Origin: Comamonas avium
Lineage (GTDB): Bacteria > Pseudomonadota > Gammaproteobacteria > Burkholderiales > Burkholderiaceae_C
Assembly (NCBI RefSeq): GCF_014836675.1
Contig: NZ_JACSQK010000005.1
Location: 48,392-112,391, forward strand
Direction of reading: 5' to 3'
DNA: 64,000 nt
Below, one piece after another: positions 46,669 through 58,900 of this stretch; within the stretch, counting starts at the first letter, position 1; the number at the start of each line of letters is the position of its first letter. The notes under the pieces were generated by a model. It was not told where the DNA came from, made no database searches, and was given only the letters and a program-made list of their open reading frames with translations. A program made the translations under genes and the position numbers.

Positions 46669-47973
46669 TTACAGCGTCTTGAACACTTCGCTGGCCGCTT
46701 CGATGGTGCGATCGATATCGGCCTCGGTGTGAGCGGCGCTCACAAAACCGGCTTCATACAACGCTGGCGCAAAGTAATGGCCACGCTCGAGCATGCCGTG
46801 GAAGAACTTGTTGAACAACGCGCCGTCGGTTTTCATGACTTCGTGGTATGTCGCGGGCAGTTCGGGCAGCAGGTAAAAACCAAACAAGCCACCTTGCCAG
46901 TCGATGCTGAAAGGAATGCCTGCGGCATCGGCTTCGGACTTGAGGCCTTGCATCAACATGCCGGTCTTCAGGTGCAACTGCGCATGAAAGCCGGGCTGGC
47001 TGATCAGCTCCAGGGTCTTCAAGCCACAGGCTGTGGCAATGGGGTTGCCTGACAGGGTGCCCGCCTGGTAGACCGGGCCCATGGGCGAGAGCTTTTCCAT
47101 AATGTCGCGGCGCCCGCCAAAGGCTGCCATGGGCATGCCGCCGCCAATGACCTTGCCAATCACCGTCAGGTCAGGCTGAAAGCCTTCAATTTGCTGCGCG
47201 TAAATGCTTTGCGCGCAGCCCAGAGCTACGCGAAAGCCGGTCATGACTTCGTCATAAATCATCAGCGCACCGTGCTCTTGGGTCAGCTCGCGGATGCGGC
47301 GCGTGAAGTCGACCGAAGCGCGAACAAAGTTCATGTTGCCGGCAATCGGCTCCATGATCACGCAGGCAACCTCGCTGCCAATCTTGGCAAAGGCTTCTTC
47401 CAACTGGGCGATGTCGTTGTACTCCAGCACGATGGTGTCTTTGACCACGTCGGCAGGCACACCCGCTGAGGACGAAGAGCCAAAGGTGGCCAAACCCGAG
47501 CCAGCCTTGACCAGCAGCGAATCAGCGTGCCCGTGGTAGCAGCCGTTGAACTTGATGATCTTGGTGCGGCCGGTGTAGCCACGCGCCAGACGCAGGGCGC
47601 TCATCCCGGCCTCAGTGCCCGAAGACACCATGCGCACCATTTCCATGGAGGGCACCAGTTCGCGGATTTTTTCCGCCAGCACCACTTCACGTTCTGTCGG
47701 AGCGCCAAAGCTGAAACCTTCAAGCACGGCGGCTTGCACGGTCTCCAGAACTTCCGGGTGACCGTGGCCCAAAATCATGGGCCCCCACGAGCCGATGTAA
47801 TCCACAAACTGCTGGTCGTTGGTGTCCCAAAAGTAGGGGCCTTGGGCACGTTTGACAAAGCGGGGCACGCCGCCCACCGCGTTGAAAGCGCGCACTGGCG
47901 AGTTCACGCCGCCTGGGATCACGCCCTTGGCGCGTTCGAACAAAGGAAGATTCAAATCAGTGTTTGGTGTCAT
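46669..47973 (-). CDS. hemL: Glutamate-1-semialdehyde 2,1-aminomutase
   Basis: A 434-residue PLP enzyme of the C5 path to haem. Marks: [61 protein letters not shown] and the PLP lysine in [20 protein letters not shown] 47973 lies inside the end of thiD (17-base overlap), so it is probably cotranslated with it. Confidence 0.95.
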   Translation of the reverse strand: MTPNTDLNLPLFERAKGVIPGGVNSPVRAFNAVGGVPRFVKRAQGPYFWDTNDQQFVDYIGSWGPMILGHGHPEVLETVQAAVLEGFSFGAPTEREVVLAEKIRELVPSMEMVRMVSSGTEAGMSALRLARGYTGRTKIIKFNGCYHGHADSLLVKAGSGLATFGSSSSAGVPADVVKDTIVLEYNDIAQLEEAFAKIGSEVACVIMEPIAGNMNFVRASVDFTRRIRELTQEHGALMIYDEVMTGFRVALGCAQSIYAQQIEGFQPDLTVIGKVIGGGMPMAAFGGRRDIMEKLSPMGPVYQAGTLSGNPIATACGLKTLELISQPGFHAQLHLKTGMLMQGLKSEADAAGIPFSIDWQGGLFGFYLLPELPATYHEVMKTDGALFNKFFHGMLERGHYFAPALYEAGFVSAAHTEADIDRTIEAASEVFKTL

Positions 47974-48946
47974 GAGAAGGCAGCACAAAGCCCTCAAGGG
48001 GCGGTTGATGCCCCTCTTGAGAGGGGCTGGTAGGCAGTGGTTCCTCGGTATCTTCGCTGCTTTCGGCGGCGTCCACACCATCTTCGGGTTGCGCCCAAAA
48101 CATCCGGTCGGGTATGAGTTGACCCATGCCCGGGCGAAAACCGTTGGCAAGGCTGCGGTCCAGATACTCCAGCGCTTCCTGAGAAGCAGCGCCCAAGTCA
48201 TTGCCAGCGGCCAGCAAAGCGGTCAAAGCTGCCGAAAGTGTGTCGCCAGCGCCATTGAAGCTGCCATCAAACAATTCAAACTTGCTGCTGCCAATCACGG
48301 TCTCGGTGGAGGCCAGAACGTTGTCAATATGTTGTTCAGGCAGTGGAATGCCAGTGACCAAAACAAAAGGTACGTCCAGCGCCTCGGCGGCTTTGGCGAT
48401 GTCACGTGCAGTGGGGCTGCGGCTGTGGCTCCAGTCAGGAAGCAGCCAGCGGCTCAAGGTTCCGTGGTTGCCAACCAACACTGAAGTTTGAGGCATCACA
48501 AGAGCTTGAAACGCATCCAGATATTCTTCCAGACCGTCGCCTTGCCACCAAGACAAGTCAGGCATGTAGCTGACAACGGGGATATCGGGGTAGTCGCTCG
48601 CCAGCTCGGCAATGGCCGCCAAGTTGGCAGGACTGCCCGCAAAGCCCACTTTGATGGCGCGAACCGGGATGTCTTCCAGCACAGTGCGCGCTTGGTCGGA
48701 CACGGCTTCATCGTCGATGCAGGTGTGCGAGAAAACATGGCTGGTGTCGCGTACCACTACGCCAGTGACGATGGCCACAGGGTGGCCGCCCACTGATGCA
48801 ATGGTCGTTATGTCGGCCGTGAGGCCGCCTGCTCCACTGGGGTCGCAGGCGTTGAAACACATCACGCACATGGGCTGCGCGAGAGCGGTTTCTGTGCTGT
48901 CGGGGGTATTTTTTGCAGTTGGAACTGCTGGGGGCTGAAATGCCAT
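47957..48946 (-). CDS. thiD: Hydroxymethylpyrimidine/phosphomethylpyrimidine kinase
   Basis: A 329-residue ribokinase-fold enzyme of thiamine synthesis. Marks: [25 protein letters not shown], and the catalytic [17 protein letters not shown]. The C-terminal 60 residues (from about [13 protein letters not shown]) are an extension beyond the usual length, encoded partly by a palindromic repeat (cccctct-tg-agagggg, 48011-48026). ATG 48946 has GGA upstream; TTG 48976 is an alternative. Confidence 0.9.
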   Translation of the reverse strand: MAFQPPAVPTAKNTPDSTETALAQPMCVMCFNACDPSGAGGLTADITTIASVGGHPVAIVTGVVVRDTSHVFSHTCIDDEAVSDQARTVLEDIPVRAIKVGFAGSPANLAAIAELASDYPDIPVVSYMPDLSWWQGDGLEEYLDAFQALVMPQTSVLVGNHGTLSRWLLPDWSHSRSPTARDIAKAAEALDVPFVLVTGIPLPEQHIDNVLASTETVIGSSKFELFDGSFNGAGDTLSAALTALLAAGNDLGAASQEALEYLDRSLANGFRPGMGQLIPDRMFWAQPEDGVDAAESSEDTEEPLPTSPSQEGHQPPLEGFVLPSHDTKH

Positions 48947-49036
48947 GCGTTGTTCCAATGACCGTCGTTCTGTCAAGAGGGCCTTGGTAGGTGCCTAGAT
49001 ACAATGATTGCATTCTATTGGAAGCGACTTTAAGCT

Positions 49037-49210
49037 GTGACTGACCCTAAAACTTGGATGTGTTTGATTTGTGGCTGGATGTATGACGAGACGGTGGGTG
49101 ATCCTGAGCACGGCATCCCAGCAGGTACTCGGTGGGAGGATGTGCCAGATGACTGGACATGCCCCGAATGTGCCGTCAGTAAATCTGAATTTGAGATGGT
49201 CGAAATTTGA
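49037..49210 (+). CDS. Rubredoxin
   Basis: A 57-residue iron protein starting with GTG at 49037. The four iron ligands are C9 and C12 (WMCLICGWMYDE) and C42 and C45 (DDWTCPECAVSKS), with the usual PEHGIPAGTRWEDVP middle. It acts as a one-electron carrier. It diverges from thiD with about 90 bases between starts and precedes pilG in the same direction. Confidence 0.93.
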   Translation: MTDPKTWMCLICGWMYDETVGDPEHGIPAGTRWEDVPDDWTCPECAVSKSEFEMVEI

Positions 49211-49272
49211 GTGGACGACAGGTGCTGTGTAGCCCTGTTGGGGATTTTTTATAACCCAGGGGGCGTTTCAAA

Positions 49273-49671
49273 TTGAGTACAGCAGGAGCATCCTTCAAAG
49301 TGCTGGTCGTAGATGACAGCAATACTATTCGCCGAAGCGCGGAAATTTTTCTCAAGCAAGGCGGCCACGAAGTGCTGTTGGCCGACGATGGATTTGATGC
49401 ACTGGCCAAGGTCAATGATTTTCAGCCACAGCTGATTTTTTGCGACATCTTGATGCCTAAATTGGACGGCTATCAAACGTGCGCCATTATCAAGCGCAAC
49501 CCCCATTTTTCTGGCACACCAGTTGTCATGCTTTCGTCCAAAGACGGGGTGTTTGACAAGGCTCGCGGCCGCATGGTCGGCTGCCAAGAATATCTCACCA
49601 AGCCATTTACAAAAGACCAGCTGTTGCAAGCGGTGCAGCAGTTTGGCCGTGTCGCGCCTGTTGCTGTCTGA
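49273..49671 (+). CDS. pilG: Type IV pilus response regulator PilG
   Basis: A 132-residue single receiver domain: VLVVDDSNTIRRSAE, phospho-acceptor Asp in IFCDILMPKLDG, and LTKPFTKDQLLQAV. The start is TTG at 49273 with GGGGG about ten bases upstream. Position at the head of a pilG-pilH-pilI-pilJ-chpA cluster supports PilG, which controls pilus extension and twitching. Confidence 0.9.
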   Translation: MSTAGASFKVLVVDDSNTIRRSAEIFLKQGGHEVLLADDGFDALAKVNDFQPQLIFCDILMPKLDGYQTCAIIKRNPHFSGTPVVMLSSKDGVFDKARGRMVGCQEYLTKPFTKDQLLQAVQQFGRVAPVAV

Positions 49672-49697
49672 ATCTAATAAAACGAGAGGAGAGGGCC

Positions 49698-50069
49698 ATG
49701 TCCATTCAAAAGGTATTGGTTGTGGATGACTCGAAAACCGAGTTGATGTATTTGACGGACCTGCTGCAAAAGCAAGGCTATCTAGTGCGCACTGCGGAGA
49801 ATGCGCAAGAAGCGATTGCCCGTTTGGGTGAAGAAAAGCCGGATCTCATCTTGATGGATGTGGTCATGCCCGGCCAAAACGGTTTTCAGCTGACGCGCAC
49901 TATTGCGCGTGACGCTAACTATGCCGACGTGCCCATCATCATGTGCACCAGCAAGAATCAAGAAACCGACCGTGTATGGGGCTTGCGACAGGGGGCACGT
50001 GACTACATCACCAAACCCGTTGACGCCACTGAGCTGCAAGCGAAGATTGCTGCGCTGAGCAACGCGTAA
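49698..50069 (+). CDS. pilH: Type IV pilus response regulator PilH
   Basis: A 123-residue receiver: KVLVVDDSKTELMYLTDLLQ, Asp in LILMDVVMPGQNG, IIMCTSKNQETDRVWGLRQG, ITKPVD. The sequence QETDRVWGLRQGA is typical of PilH. Ribosome site GAGAGGAGAG upstream. It lies 26 bases after pilG. Confidence 0.9.
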   Translation: MSIQKVLVVDDSKTELMYLTDLLQKQGYLVRTAENAQEAIARLGEEKPDLILMDVVMPGQNGFQLTRTIARDANYADVPIIMCTSKNQETDRVWGLRQGARDYITKPVDATELQAKIAALSNA

Positions 50070-50079
50070 GCGGATAGCT

Positions 50080-50625
50080 ATGGCTAATCGACAAGCGCTG
50101 CGTGAATTGCAGACGCGCCTGGCAGACCGTCTGCAAGCTGCGCGTACAAATACTTCCCTTGGAGCGAGCTGGCTGGCTGTCCAGATGGGGAGGCATAACT
50201 ATTTACTGCCTCTTGAGCAGGCCGGCGAAATTTTTTCGTGGCCAGGTGTTCTGCGCGTGCCCTATACCAGCTCATGGTTTTGGGGAGTAGCCAACTTGCG
50301 TGGAAGTTTGGCTGGCGTCGTTGATATGTGCGCATACCTTGGGCATCCCATCGAGCGCACGGAGCAATCTTTGCATGAGGTGAGCTTGCTGACGATCAAC
50401 CCAGCCTTGCAAGTGAATGCGGCTTTGGTGGTTGATCGTTTGATGGGCCTGCGCAGCGCGGATGACTTTATCTCGACGCCTGTTGAGGCAGCGCAGGAGC
50501 CAGGACGGGCGCAGCCGGGTATGGTCGGTGCTAGCAGCTACACAGATAGTGCCGGTAGCGTTTGGCAGGTTTTGCAATTGCATCAGTTGGTGCAGTCTCC
50601 GCAATTCCTGAGCATTCGCGTCTGA
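50080..50625 (+). CDS. pilI: CheW-like adaptor PilI
   Basis: A 181-residue CheW-domain protein (LPLEQAGEIFSWPGVLRVPY; WFWGVANLRGSLAGVVDMCA) linking the receptor PilJ to the kinase ChpA. It follows pilH by 10 bases. Confidence 0.9.
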   Translation: MANRQALRELQTRLADRLQAARTNTSLGASWLAVQMGRHNYLLPLEQAGEIFSWPGVLRVPYTSSWFWGVANLRGSLAGVVDMCAYLGHPIERTEQSLHEVSLLTINPALQVNAALVVDRLMGLRSADDFISTPVEAAQEPGRAQPGMVGASSYTDSAGSVWQVLQLHQLVQSPQFLSIRV

Positions 50626-50649
50626 TCTTTTGATTCTTCGAGGTTGAGC

Positions 50650-52884
50650 ATGTCTTTATTCCAGCAGGTCAGTGGTATTTTTCGTCGTACACCCAAGGGT
50701 GAAGATGAAAAATTGGAAGCGGTAGGCGCAGATGACTCCTCGCAGCACATGCTGAGCGCGGATACGCTGCAAAGCGTCCAAGATACGAATCTGATGGACG
50801 AAATGCCTCTGGAGCAGAGCGATATCAATTTGCCTTTGCTCGGCCCTGCCCCCGCCGCTACCCATCAGCGACGTTTGCTGACCATGGTTGCGCTGGGTAT
50901 TGTGCTTTTGGCCTTGGTGGCAGGTTGGGTGTTGCAGCAGGCCGATCGCTCTGCCAAGCAACTGGCCGCAACAGGCCAGTCATTGATGCAGTCACAGCGT
51001 TTGGCTAAATCGGTGACCCAAGCCTTGCTTGGCAAGGAGCAGGCATTTGTGGAGCTCAAGGACAGTGCCGCTGTTTTGGGCCGCAATGTGCGGGCTCTGG
51101 CTCAGGGGGATGCTGAACTCGGTGTTCAAAGCGTGGATTCGTCGTTTGAAGAGGTCCTGGGCTCTGTCAGCACCTTGGCGCAGCGTGCCGAAAATAATGC
51201 CAAAGCGGTGCTGGCGCAAAAGGATGTTTTGATACAGGCAGGCGATGCCTTGCGCTCTATCAATCGCCAGTCTTCCAGTTTGCTGGAGCTGGCGGAGGCG
51301 GTAGCCAATACCAAATTACAGGTCGGCGCATCTCCTGCAGAGATCGCAGCATCCAGCCAGTTACTGATGCTGACACAGCGTATTGGCAAGTCCGCCAATG
51401 AGTTTCAAACCATTGATGGTATTAGTCCCGAAGCAGTTTTTTTGCTGGGCCGCGACCTGAACTCTTTCAAGGAATTGGCTGAAGGGCTGTTCAAGGGAAG
51501 TGCAGAGCTGCGATTGCCAGCCGCACGGGACCCGCAGGTACGGGAGCAACTGGCCGCGATGCTCGAGGAGTATGAGCAAACACGCGTTCAATCCACCGCA
51601 ATTTTGGGTAATTTGCAGGGGCTGGTAGCAGCGCGTGAAGCGCAAAATGCCATCATTGCAGACAGTGAGCCACTGCGTTTGCAACTGGAGAACTTGCAAA
51701 CCAAGTTGTCCGGCCAAGCCGGTATTTCTGCGGGGCAGATGGCCTTGCTGGTGTTGTTGGGCTTGTTTGTATTGGCTTGTGGCGTTGGTATTTCGCGGGT
51801 GCAACTGCTGGACAGCCGCCAGCGCCAAGAGCTGGCAGAGCAGCAGCAGCGTGATGCACGGCACCAGGAACAAGAGGCCAAGCGTGTCAATGACGCCAAC
51901 CAGGCCGCTATTTTGCGCTTGATGAACGAGTTGCAAAACGTGGCTGAGGGTGACTTGACCCAAGAGGCAACGGTGACGGAAGACATTACCGGGGCGATTG
52001 CTGACTCTGTGAATTACACGGTCGAAGAATTGCGATTGCTGGTAGGTAGTGTGCAGAACACCGCGACACGGGTGGCTAAAACCACTGCACAGGTAGACAG
52101 CACATCGTCTGAGCTGCTGGCCACTTCTGCAGAGCAGTTGCGTGAAATTCGTGAAACAGGTCAATCGATTCTCGATATGGCCTCGCGAATTAATACGGTG
52201 TCAGGCCAGGCCCAAGAATCAGCCACGGTGGCGCGCCAGTCCTTGCAAGCGGCTGAGCAGGGTCAGCAAGCGGTGCAAAACACGATTGGGGGTATGAATG
52301 CCATTCGTGACCAAATTCAAGAAACCTCTAAACGTATCAAACGGCTGGGTGAGTCGTCCCAGGAAATTGGCGAAATCACAGAGCTGATCTCTGACATTAC
52401 CGAGCAAACCAACGTGCTGGCGCTCAATGCTGCTATTCAGGCCGCCTCTGCGGGCGAAGCGGGCCGGGGCTTCTCGGTTGTTGCGGAAGAAGTTCAGCGT
52501 CTGGCGGAGCGTTCCGCCGATGCGACACGGCAGATTTCTGCGCTGGTTAAAACCATTCAGACTGATACACAGGATGCTGTGGCTGCGATGGAGCGCTCCA
52601 CCCAGGGTGTGGTGGAAGGTGCCAAACTCTCTGACTCAGCGGGTACGGCACTGACCGAAATTGATCGAGTTTCACGCCGTTTGGCCGAGCTGATCGAGCA
52701 AATTTCGTACACCGCGCAAAGTGAAGCTGCGCTGGCCAACGATGTGGCGGGCAATATTCAGCACATTTTTGCGGTGACAGAGCAAACCGGTGACAGTACA
52801 CGCACCACCGCGGAGCAGGTGCGTGACCTGGCGCACATGGCCGAAGAGCTGCGTCAATCGGTATCTCGATTCAAAATCGACTGA
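50650..52884 (+). CDS. pilJ: Type IV pilus methyl-accepting chemotaxis protein PilJ
   Basis: A 744-residue receptor. A polar N-terminal tail of about 75 residues precedes TM1 ([20 protein letters not shown], 76-96), then a periplasmic PilJ domain (about 100-360), TM2 ([18 protein letters not shown], near 362-382), a HAMP-like linker and a signalling coiled coil whose tip ([20 protein letters not shown], near 585) is well conserved. ATG 50650 is chosen over TTG 50644. The long N-terminal tail is unusual against Pseudomonas PilJ. Confidence 0.92.
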   Translation: MSLFQQVSGIFRRTPKGEDEKLEAVGADDSSQHMLSADTLQSVQDTNLMDEMPLEQSDINLPLLGPAPAATHQRRLLTMVALGIVLLALVAGWVLQQADRSAKQLAATGQSLMQSQRLAKSVTQALLGKEQAFVELKDSAAVLGRNVRALAQGDAELGVQSVDSSFEEVLGSVSTLAQRAENNAKAVLAQKDVLIQAGDALRSINRQSSSLLELAEAVANTKLQVGASPAEIAASSQLLMLTQRIGKSANEFQTIDGISPEAVFLLGRDLNSFKELAEGLFKGSAELRLPAARDPQVREQLAAMLEEYEQTRVQSTAILGNLQGLVAAREAQNAIIADSEPLRLQLENLQTKLSGQAGISAGQMALLVLLGLFVLACGVGISRVQLLDSRQRQELAEQQQRDARHQEQEAKRVNDANQAAILRLMNELQNVAEGDLTQEATVTEDITGAIADSVNYTVEELRLLVGSVQNTATRVAKTTAQVDSTSSELLATSAEQLREIRETGQSILDMASRINTVSGQAQESATVARQSLQAAEQGQQAVQNTIGGMNAIRDQIQETSKRIKRLGESSQEIGEITELISDITEQTNVLALNAAIQAASAGEAGRGFSVVAEEVQRLAERSADATRQISALVKTIQTDTQDAVAAMERSTQGVVEGAKLSDSAGTALTEIDRVSRRLAELIEQISYTAQSEAALANDVAGNIQHIFAVTEQTGDSTRTTAEQVRDLAHMAEELRQSVSRFKID

Positions 52885-52950
52885 GTCTCCCGTACATGGC
52901 GGCAATGACAATTTGCGCACGCAATCACGGCAGAGATAAGCCAAGGATGG

Positions 52951-55900
52951 ATGATGTTACCCACTGAAGTCACTGCACCAACGGGAGGGAATACCTCTCA
53001 AGGGGATCAAGATTTAGGCCCATTGGCATGGGTGCTTGATGAGCTGCGCAAGTCGCTGGATAGTGCGGTCAAAGCCACTCGCCGTTTTGTGAGAGAGGCT
53101 CAAGAGGTTCGTGATTCAGACTTGGCTGCTTTAGACAGCAGTCCGCTGCGCATGGCCAAGCAGCAGTTGCACCAAGCTTGCGGTGCCTTGGAAATGGTCG
53201 GGATGCCACAGGTCGCTTTGCTGCTGCGGGCCATGGAAACCGCCGTGCAGCATTACGTGCAAAACCCCCGTGATTGCACCGAGGCTGTTTCGCTTACCTT
53301 AGAAAAATCCAGTTTTGCTGTGCTGGAGTTTTTAGAAGCCGTGCTAGCAGGCAAGCGCACTTCTGCGGTGTCCTTATTTCCTCAGTATCGAGATATACAG
53401 GCCTTGTACGGTAACGAAGGCAAGGTGCATCCTGCAGATCTGTGGCCGATCGAGCGCCGGTTGCGTGACCCAGACCTACCACGCCAAGTTCCGGCGCTGG
53501 GTTATGCACCAGAGCAACGCAAGATCTTGGACACAGCGGTTTTGCAAATCGTGAAGGGTCAGGACATTGCTGCAGCCAGTGCACGCGTATGTGACGTTTG
53601 TTTGGGCTTTGCGCAAGCGCAGTCCGAAATGCCCATGCGCATTTTCTGGAAGGTGGCTGCTGCTTATTTCGATGCGATGGCCCACGGGCTGCTCAACGCC
53701 GATATCTACGCCAAACGGATGGCTTCTCGTGTGTTGATGGTGTGTGCTGCTTTGGCCAAGGGCGAACCTGTTGCGCCTGAGCGGTTGTTGCAAGACATGC
53801 TTTTCTTTTGTGCCCAAGCTGGGACGGGCGCTGAAGCTGCAAAAAACGCCACGATCTGGCAGGCTGTCTATGCCAGTTTCGGGCTGCAGCGACACGCCGT
53901 TGTAGATTATGAGCGTGCACACTTTGGTCGATTTGATCCTGCTGTATTGACGCAAGCACGCAAGCGAATTGCGACGGCGACAGAAATCTGGTCGACGCTG
54001 GCTGGGGGGGATGTCAACAAGATCAAGCCGGCGGTGGATCAATTCACGCTGGTGTGTGACTCGTTGGCCAAATTGCACCCTGAGAGCCATCTTCTGGCTA
54101 AAGCCTTGATGCAGGTCATGCACAGCGTGGCAGCCAAAGGACAGCCGCCCTCTACCGAAGTTGCGATGGAAGTTGCAACTTCGGTGCTCTATTTGCAGGC
54201 CGCGTTTGCTTCTTTGGATATTGCAGATTCAGCGATGTCATTGCATGGCGAAACGCTTGCCAATCGCCTGACCTCAGTATTGGCGGGCCATGCTTCGCAG
54301 CCACTGGCGCCGTGGATGGAGCAGCTGTACCGGCAAGTGAGCGATCAGCAAACCATGGGCAGTGTGCTTGGAGAGCTGCGCGCAACTCTGGCAGAAGCCG
54401 AGAAGCTGCTGGATCAGTATTTCCGTAACCCGGCAGACACTGCCGTGCTGTCACCCGTGGCGTCACATTTGTCGCAAATGCGGGGTGTGCTGTCTGTCTT
54501 GGGGCTGGAGCCTGCGTCGCAGGCCATGGTGCGCATGCGCCAGAACGTGGAGCGTTTGCAGTCAGAGGATGTGCCCGAGGCAGAGCAGCAGGTACTGTTT
54601 GAAAAAATGGGCAATAGTCTGGGTGCTCTCGGGTTTTTGATCGACATGCTCAGCTACCAGCGCAACATGGCGCGCAAGCTGTATGAGTTCGATGAAAACG
54701 AGGGTGAACTCAAACTGTTGATGGGGCGTGTGCGCGTGCGCTCCAGTGATGAGGGGCAGAAATCCGTTTCGGAGGTGGTGCAGGCACGCGTGGAGCAAAT
54801 TGTGCAGCCTGTGGTGCTGTCTCAGGGTGAACCTGCACAAGCGGAGAAAACCGCTGAAAACATCGCGCAGCCGACCATGCTCGCGCAGTCTAAGGCAGGA
54901 GAGTCTGAGGGGGCGGTACTGCCTGCTCAGGCTGACGCAGCGATAGAGGCTGCAGCCGCTTTGCAGGTGGCAGACGAAGATACTGACAGCGAATTGCTTG
55001 GCATTTTCCTGGAAGAAGCCCGCGAGGTGGTGGACAGTGGTCGAGCGGCTTTGCAGGGGCTGGCTCAAGAGCCTGCCAACTTGAGTGAGCAAACGGTTTT
55101 GCGCCGTGCCTTTCACACCTTGAAGGGCAGTTCACGCATGGTCGGGTTGGATGACTTTGGCCAGGCTGGCTGGGCCATGGAGCAAATGCTCAATGCATGG
55201 CTGGCTGAGCAAAAAGCCATGCCGCAGCCTATGCAGCAACTGGCGTTGCAGGCGTTGAATGGATTTGAAACCTGGGTCAATGCCATTGAGAAGGATGGAG
55301 CCGCGCAGTGGCAGTCAGCACCCTTCAGGGCCAGTGCAGATGCCATGCGGCTGGAGTCCCGCTTCATCACGCTGGATATGGCTGCCGTGCAAGGCGAGGC
55401 TGCAAGCGGTGTTGCTGAGCCAGTCGGCACGATTCAGTCACAACAGCACTGCGCAGCAGATGATCTGTCTTTGACAGAGACGCTGACGCAAAGTATTTCT
55501 GAGCCGGTGCTTTTGCAGGAGATTGCCACTGCTGCCATCGATGAAGAAATTCCTTTGGCGACAGCGCCGGAGACTGCAGAGTTTGCGTTGTCACTGGATC
55601 ATTTCGATGATGTGGGGGCTGTAGCGCCTGTGGTCACCGAGGCGCAAGAAATCAGCTTTGATGAGTTCGATGCTTTGCTGCAGGCTGCAGGCGATGGTGT
55701 TTCAGCCCCCATCCTGTCGCCTGTCGAAGATGAGCCAGCTGCAGCATTGGCGCCGCAGGCAGATGGCGTAGAAAAAATAGCACTGGCACAAGCACAAGCA
55801 CAAGCAGAAGCAGAAGCAGAAGCACAAGCAGAAGCAGAAGCAGAAGCAGAAGCAGAAGCAGAAGCAGAAGCAGAAGCAGAAGCAGAAGCAGAAGCTCAAG

Positions 55901-58900
55901 CCGTGGCAGCAGATGTGCTTGCAAATGTTGAGCAAGCCGAACCAGTGGTCAGTGCCCAAGCGGTGTTCGATCGCATGTCGCTTGAGGCTGAATCGTCTCC
56001 TGAGACAGTGCCTGAGCCAGTCACAGCGACCAAGCAAATTGGTGATCTGTCGATTGCGCTGCCTTTGTTCAATGTTTATCTGGGTGAGGCCGAGACATGG
56101 TCTTTCCGTTTGCTGGATGCACTGACTGCCTGGCAAGAGAACTTGGACGAACCACAGCCGGACATGGTGATTGCGTGGGCGCACTCTCTGGCAGGAAGCT
56201 CTGCAACGGTTGGGTTTTCTGCATTGTCGGGTCTGGCCCGGCAGCTGGAGCATGCGCTGCAGCACGTTCAGCCGCAGACGCATGGCGTGGCTGCACAGGT
56301 GCAGTGCTTTGTGCAGGCGGCAGAAGAAATTCGCGGACTGTTGCACCAATTTGCGGCTGGCTTTTTGCGCAGCGCCTCACCCGAGGTGCTGGCGCAGTTG
56401 CAGCAAATCGTGCAAGCACAGGTGCAACTGACTCCGCTGGCGTTGCCCAGCGCTGTTGCACAGACCGTGCAGGCGCCTGTGCTGCAGGAAGATGGCGCAC
56501 GGGCTCTTGCGCCGCGTGCAGAAGTGCCGAGTGGCGGTGCTGCGCCAACTTTGGCCGTGGGTTTGACGGCACCGCAAGACGACGATATTGACGCCGTTGA
56601 TGTGATTGATTCCGACCTCTTTCCTATTTTTGAAGAGGAGGCCGTTGAGTTGCTGCCGACAATGGGTGGTGCCATGCGCGACTGGGCCGCGCACCCCACC
56701 AGACTGGAGGCGCGCAGTACATTGCTGCGTGCCTTGCATACGCTTAAAGGCAGTGCACGCCTGGCAGGGGCGATGCGCATGGGCGAGATGGCGCATCGGC
56801 TTGAGTCGGCCCTGGAGGCACTGGATGTGGACGCGGCCACGACAGAGCAGATTGAGCCATTGTTTGCGAGCCTGGATGCCATTGATGCCAATTTCAATGT
56901 GCTGCGTGCAATGGATGCGCAGGCACAAGCAGCACCTTGGCAGGTGCAGCCTGAGGTGCAAGCGCAGGAGCAGGCACCTGCGGCAGCGGCTGATGCAGCA
57001 CTGCCGCCGGTAGTGGCAGATCTAGCGCAACCGGTTGAGACAGCGCCAAGTCTGGCGCCCAGCCCATTGCCTGTGGCTGCAGCGTGGACCAAACCCGCAT
57101 TGGTGGCCGCGCGCCAGGGTACACAGCCCACGGTGCGGGTGCGTTCCAATTTGCTGGATCGGCTGATCAATGAGGCCGGTGAAGTGCTGATCGCTCGCTC
57201 GCGCCTGGATGAGCGTGTGGGCAGTATCAAGGCATCTCTGGGTGACTTGACCCACAACCTGGATCGTCTGCGCCAGCAACTGCGTGATATTGAGGTGCAG
57301 GCCGAATCGCAGATGCAGTCGCGCATGCAGCTGTCCAAGGAAGCAGGCGCTGATTTTGATCCGCTGGAGTTCGACCGCTTTACGCGCGTGCAGGAGCTGA
57401 CGCGGATGATGGCCGAATCTGTCAATGACGTGGCCACGGTGCAGCGCACTTTGCTGCGGGATGTGACGGGTGCTGAAGACGATCTGATTGCTCAGGGCCG
57501 CCAGGCCCGTGAACTGCAGCGTGACTTGCTGCGCACGCGCATGGTGGAGTTTGACTCCATCTCCGAGCGTCTGTACGCCGTGGTGCGTCTGACGTCCAAG
57601 GAAACGGGCAAGCAGGTCAAGCTGGGGCTGTCTGGCGGAACGATTGAGATGGACCGCGGTGTGCTCGATCGCATGGTGCCGGCATTTGAGCATTTGCTGC
57701 GCAACTGCGTGGACCACGGTATTGAAATGCCAGAGCAGCGCAAGGCAGCAGGCAAGAGCGTAACGGGCACGATCAACGTACAGGTGGAGCAGTCAGGCAA
57801 TGACGTTGCTGTGACTTTTCAGGACGATGGTGCTGGCCTGAATGTGGCTCGTATTCGAGACAAGGCGCTGGGGCTGGGGCTGATTGCCGCAGATGAACCC
57901 ATGGACGCAGCCCGCGCTGCGCAGCTGGTACTGATGCCGGGCTTTACCACGGCAGAGCAGCTGACAGGGGTGTCGGGGCGCGGCATCGGCATGGATGTGG
58001 TGCGCACAGAGGTGCAGGCGCTGGGTGGCCGTATTGAAACGCGCAGTGAGGAAGGTCAGGGCTCTTCATTTCGCTTGGTGCTGCCTTTGACGACTGCTGT
58101 GACGCAAGTGGTCATGCTGCGCGCAGGGGAGTTCTCGGTGGGCGTGCCGGCCAGCTTGGTTGAAATGGTGCGCCGTGTCAGCCTGGGTGATTTGGAGGCG
58201 GCCTATCGCAGTGGCGAACTGCTCGATGGCGATGCACGCATTCCATTCTTCTGGGCTGGTGCGGTCTGGAGCCAGTCACCGCGCAGTCTGGACGTTGCGG
58301 CGGGCAAGACGCGGCCTGTGATCATCTTCCGCAGTGCAGCACAGCGTATTGCGCTGCACGTGGATGAAGTGCTGGGCAACCAGGAAGTGGTGGTGAAAAA
58401 TTTGGGCCCGCAAATGTCGCGTCTGCCGGGGTTGACGGGCATGTCTGTGCTGGCATCGGGCGCTGTGGTGCTGATTTACAACCCGGTAGCGTTGACTGCG
58501 GTGTATGGCGAGCAGATTCACCAGCTGGGTCAAGGTTTGCCAGCGCTGCTAGATGCACACACCGCCAAGCAGCTGCAGGGTGAAGCTGTGCCGCCGGGCA
58601 CGGTGGCGGGTCTGGCGTCTTCCAGCCAGGTGCCTTTGGTGATGGTGGTGGATGACTCCATCACCGTGCGCCGGGTCTCTCAGCGCTTGCTGCAGCGCGA
58701 GGGATATCGGGTGGTGACGGCCGCCGATGGTCTGCAGGCGCTGGAGAAGCTGCAAGACGAAGTGCCCTGTGTGGTGTTGTCAGACATTGAAATGCCGCGC
58801 ATGGATGGCTTTGACTTGCTGCGCAATATCCGCGCACAAGAGCGGTTGCAGCAGCTGCCCATCATCATGATCACTTCACGCACTGCACAAAAGCACCGTG

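Noticed and set aside
55652-55924. Leucine-run minus frame opposite the chpA repeat
   Set aside because: It is the complement of the gcagaa repeat and has no independent support.
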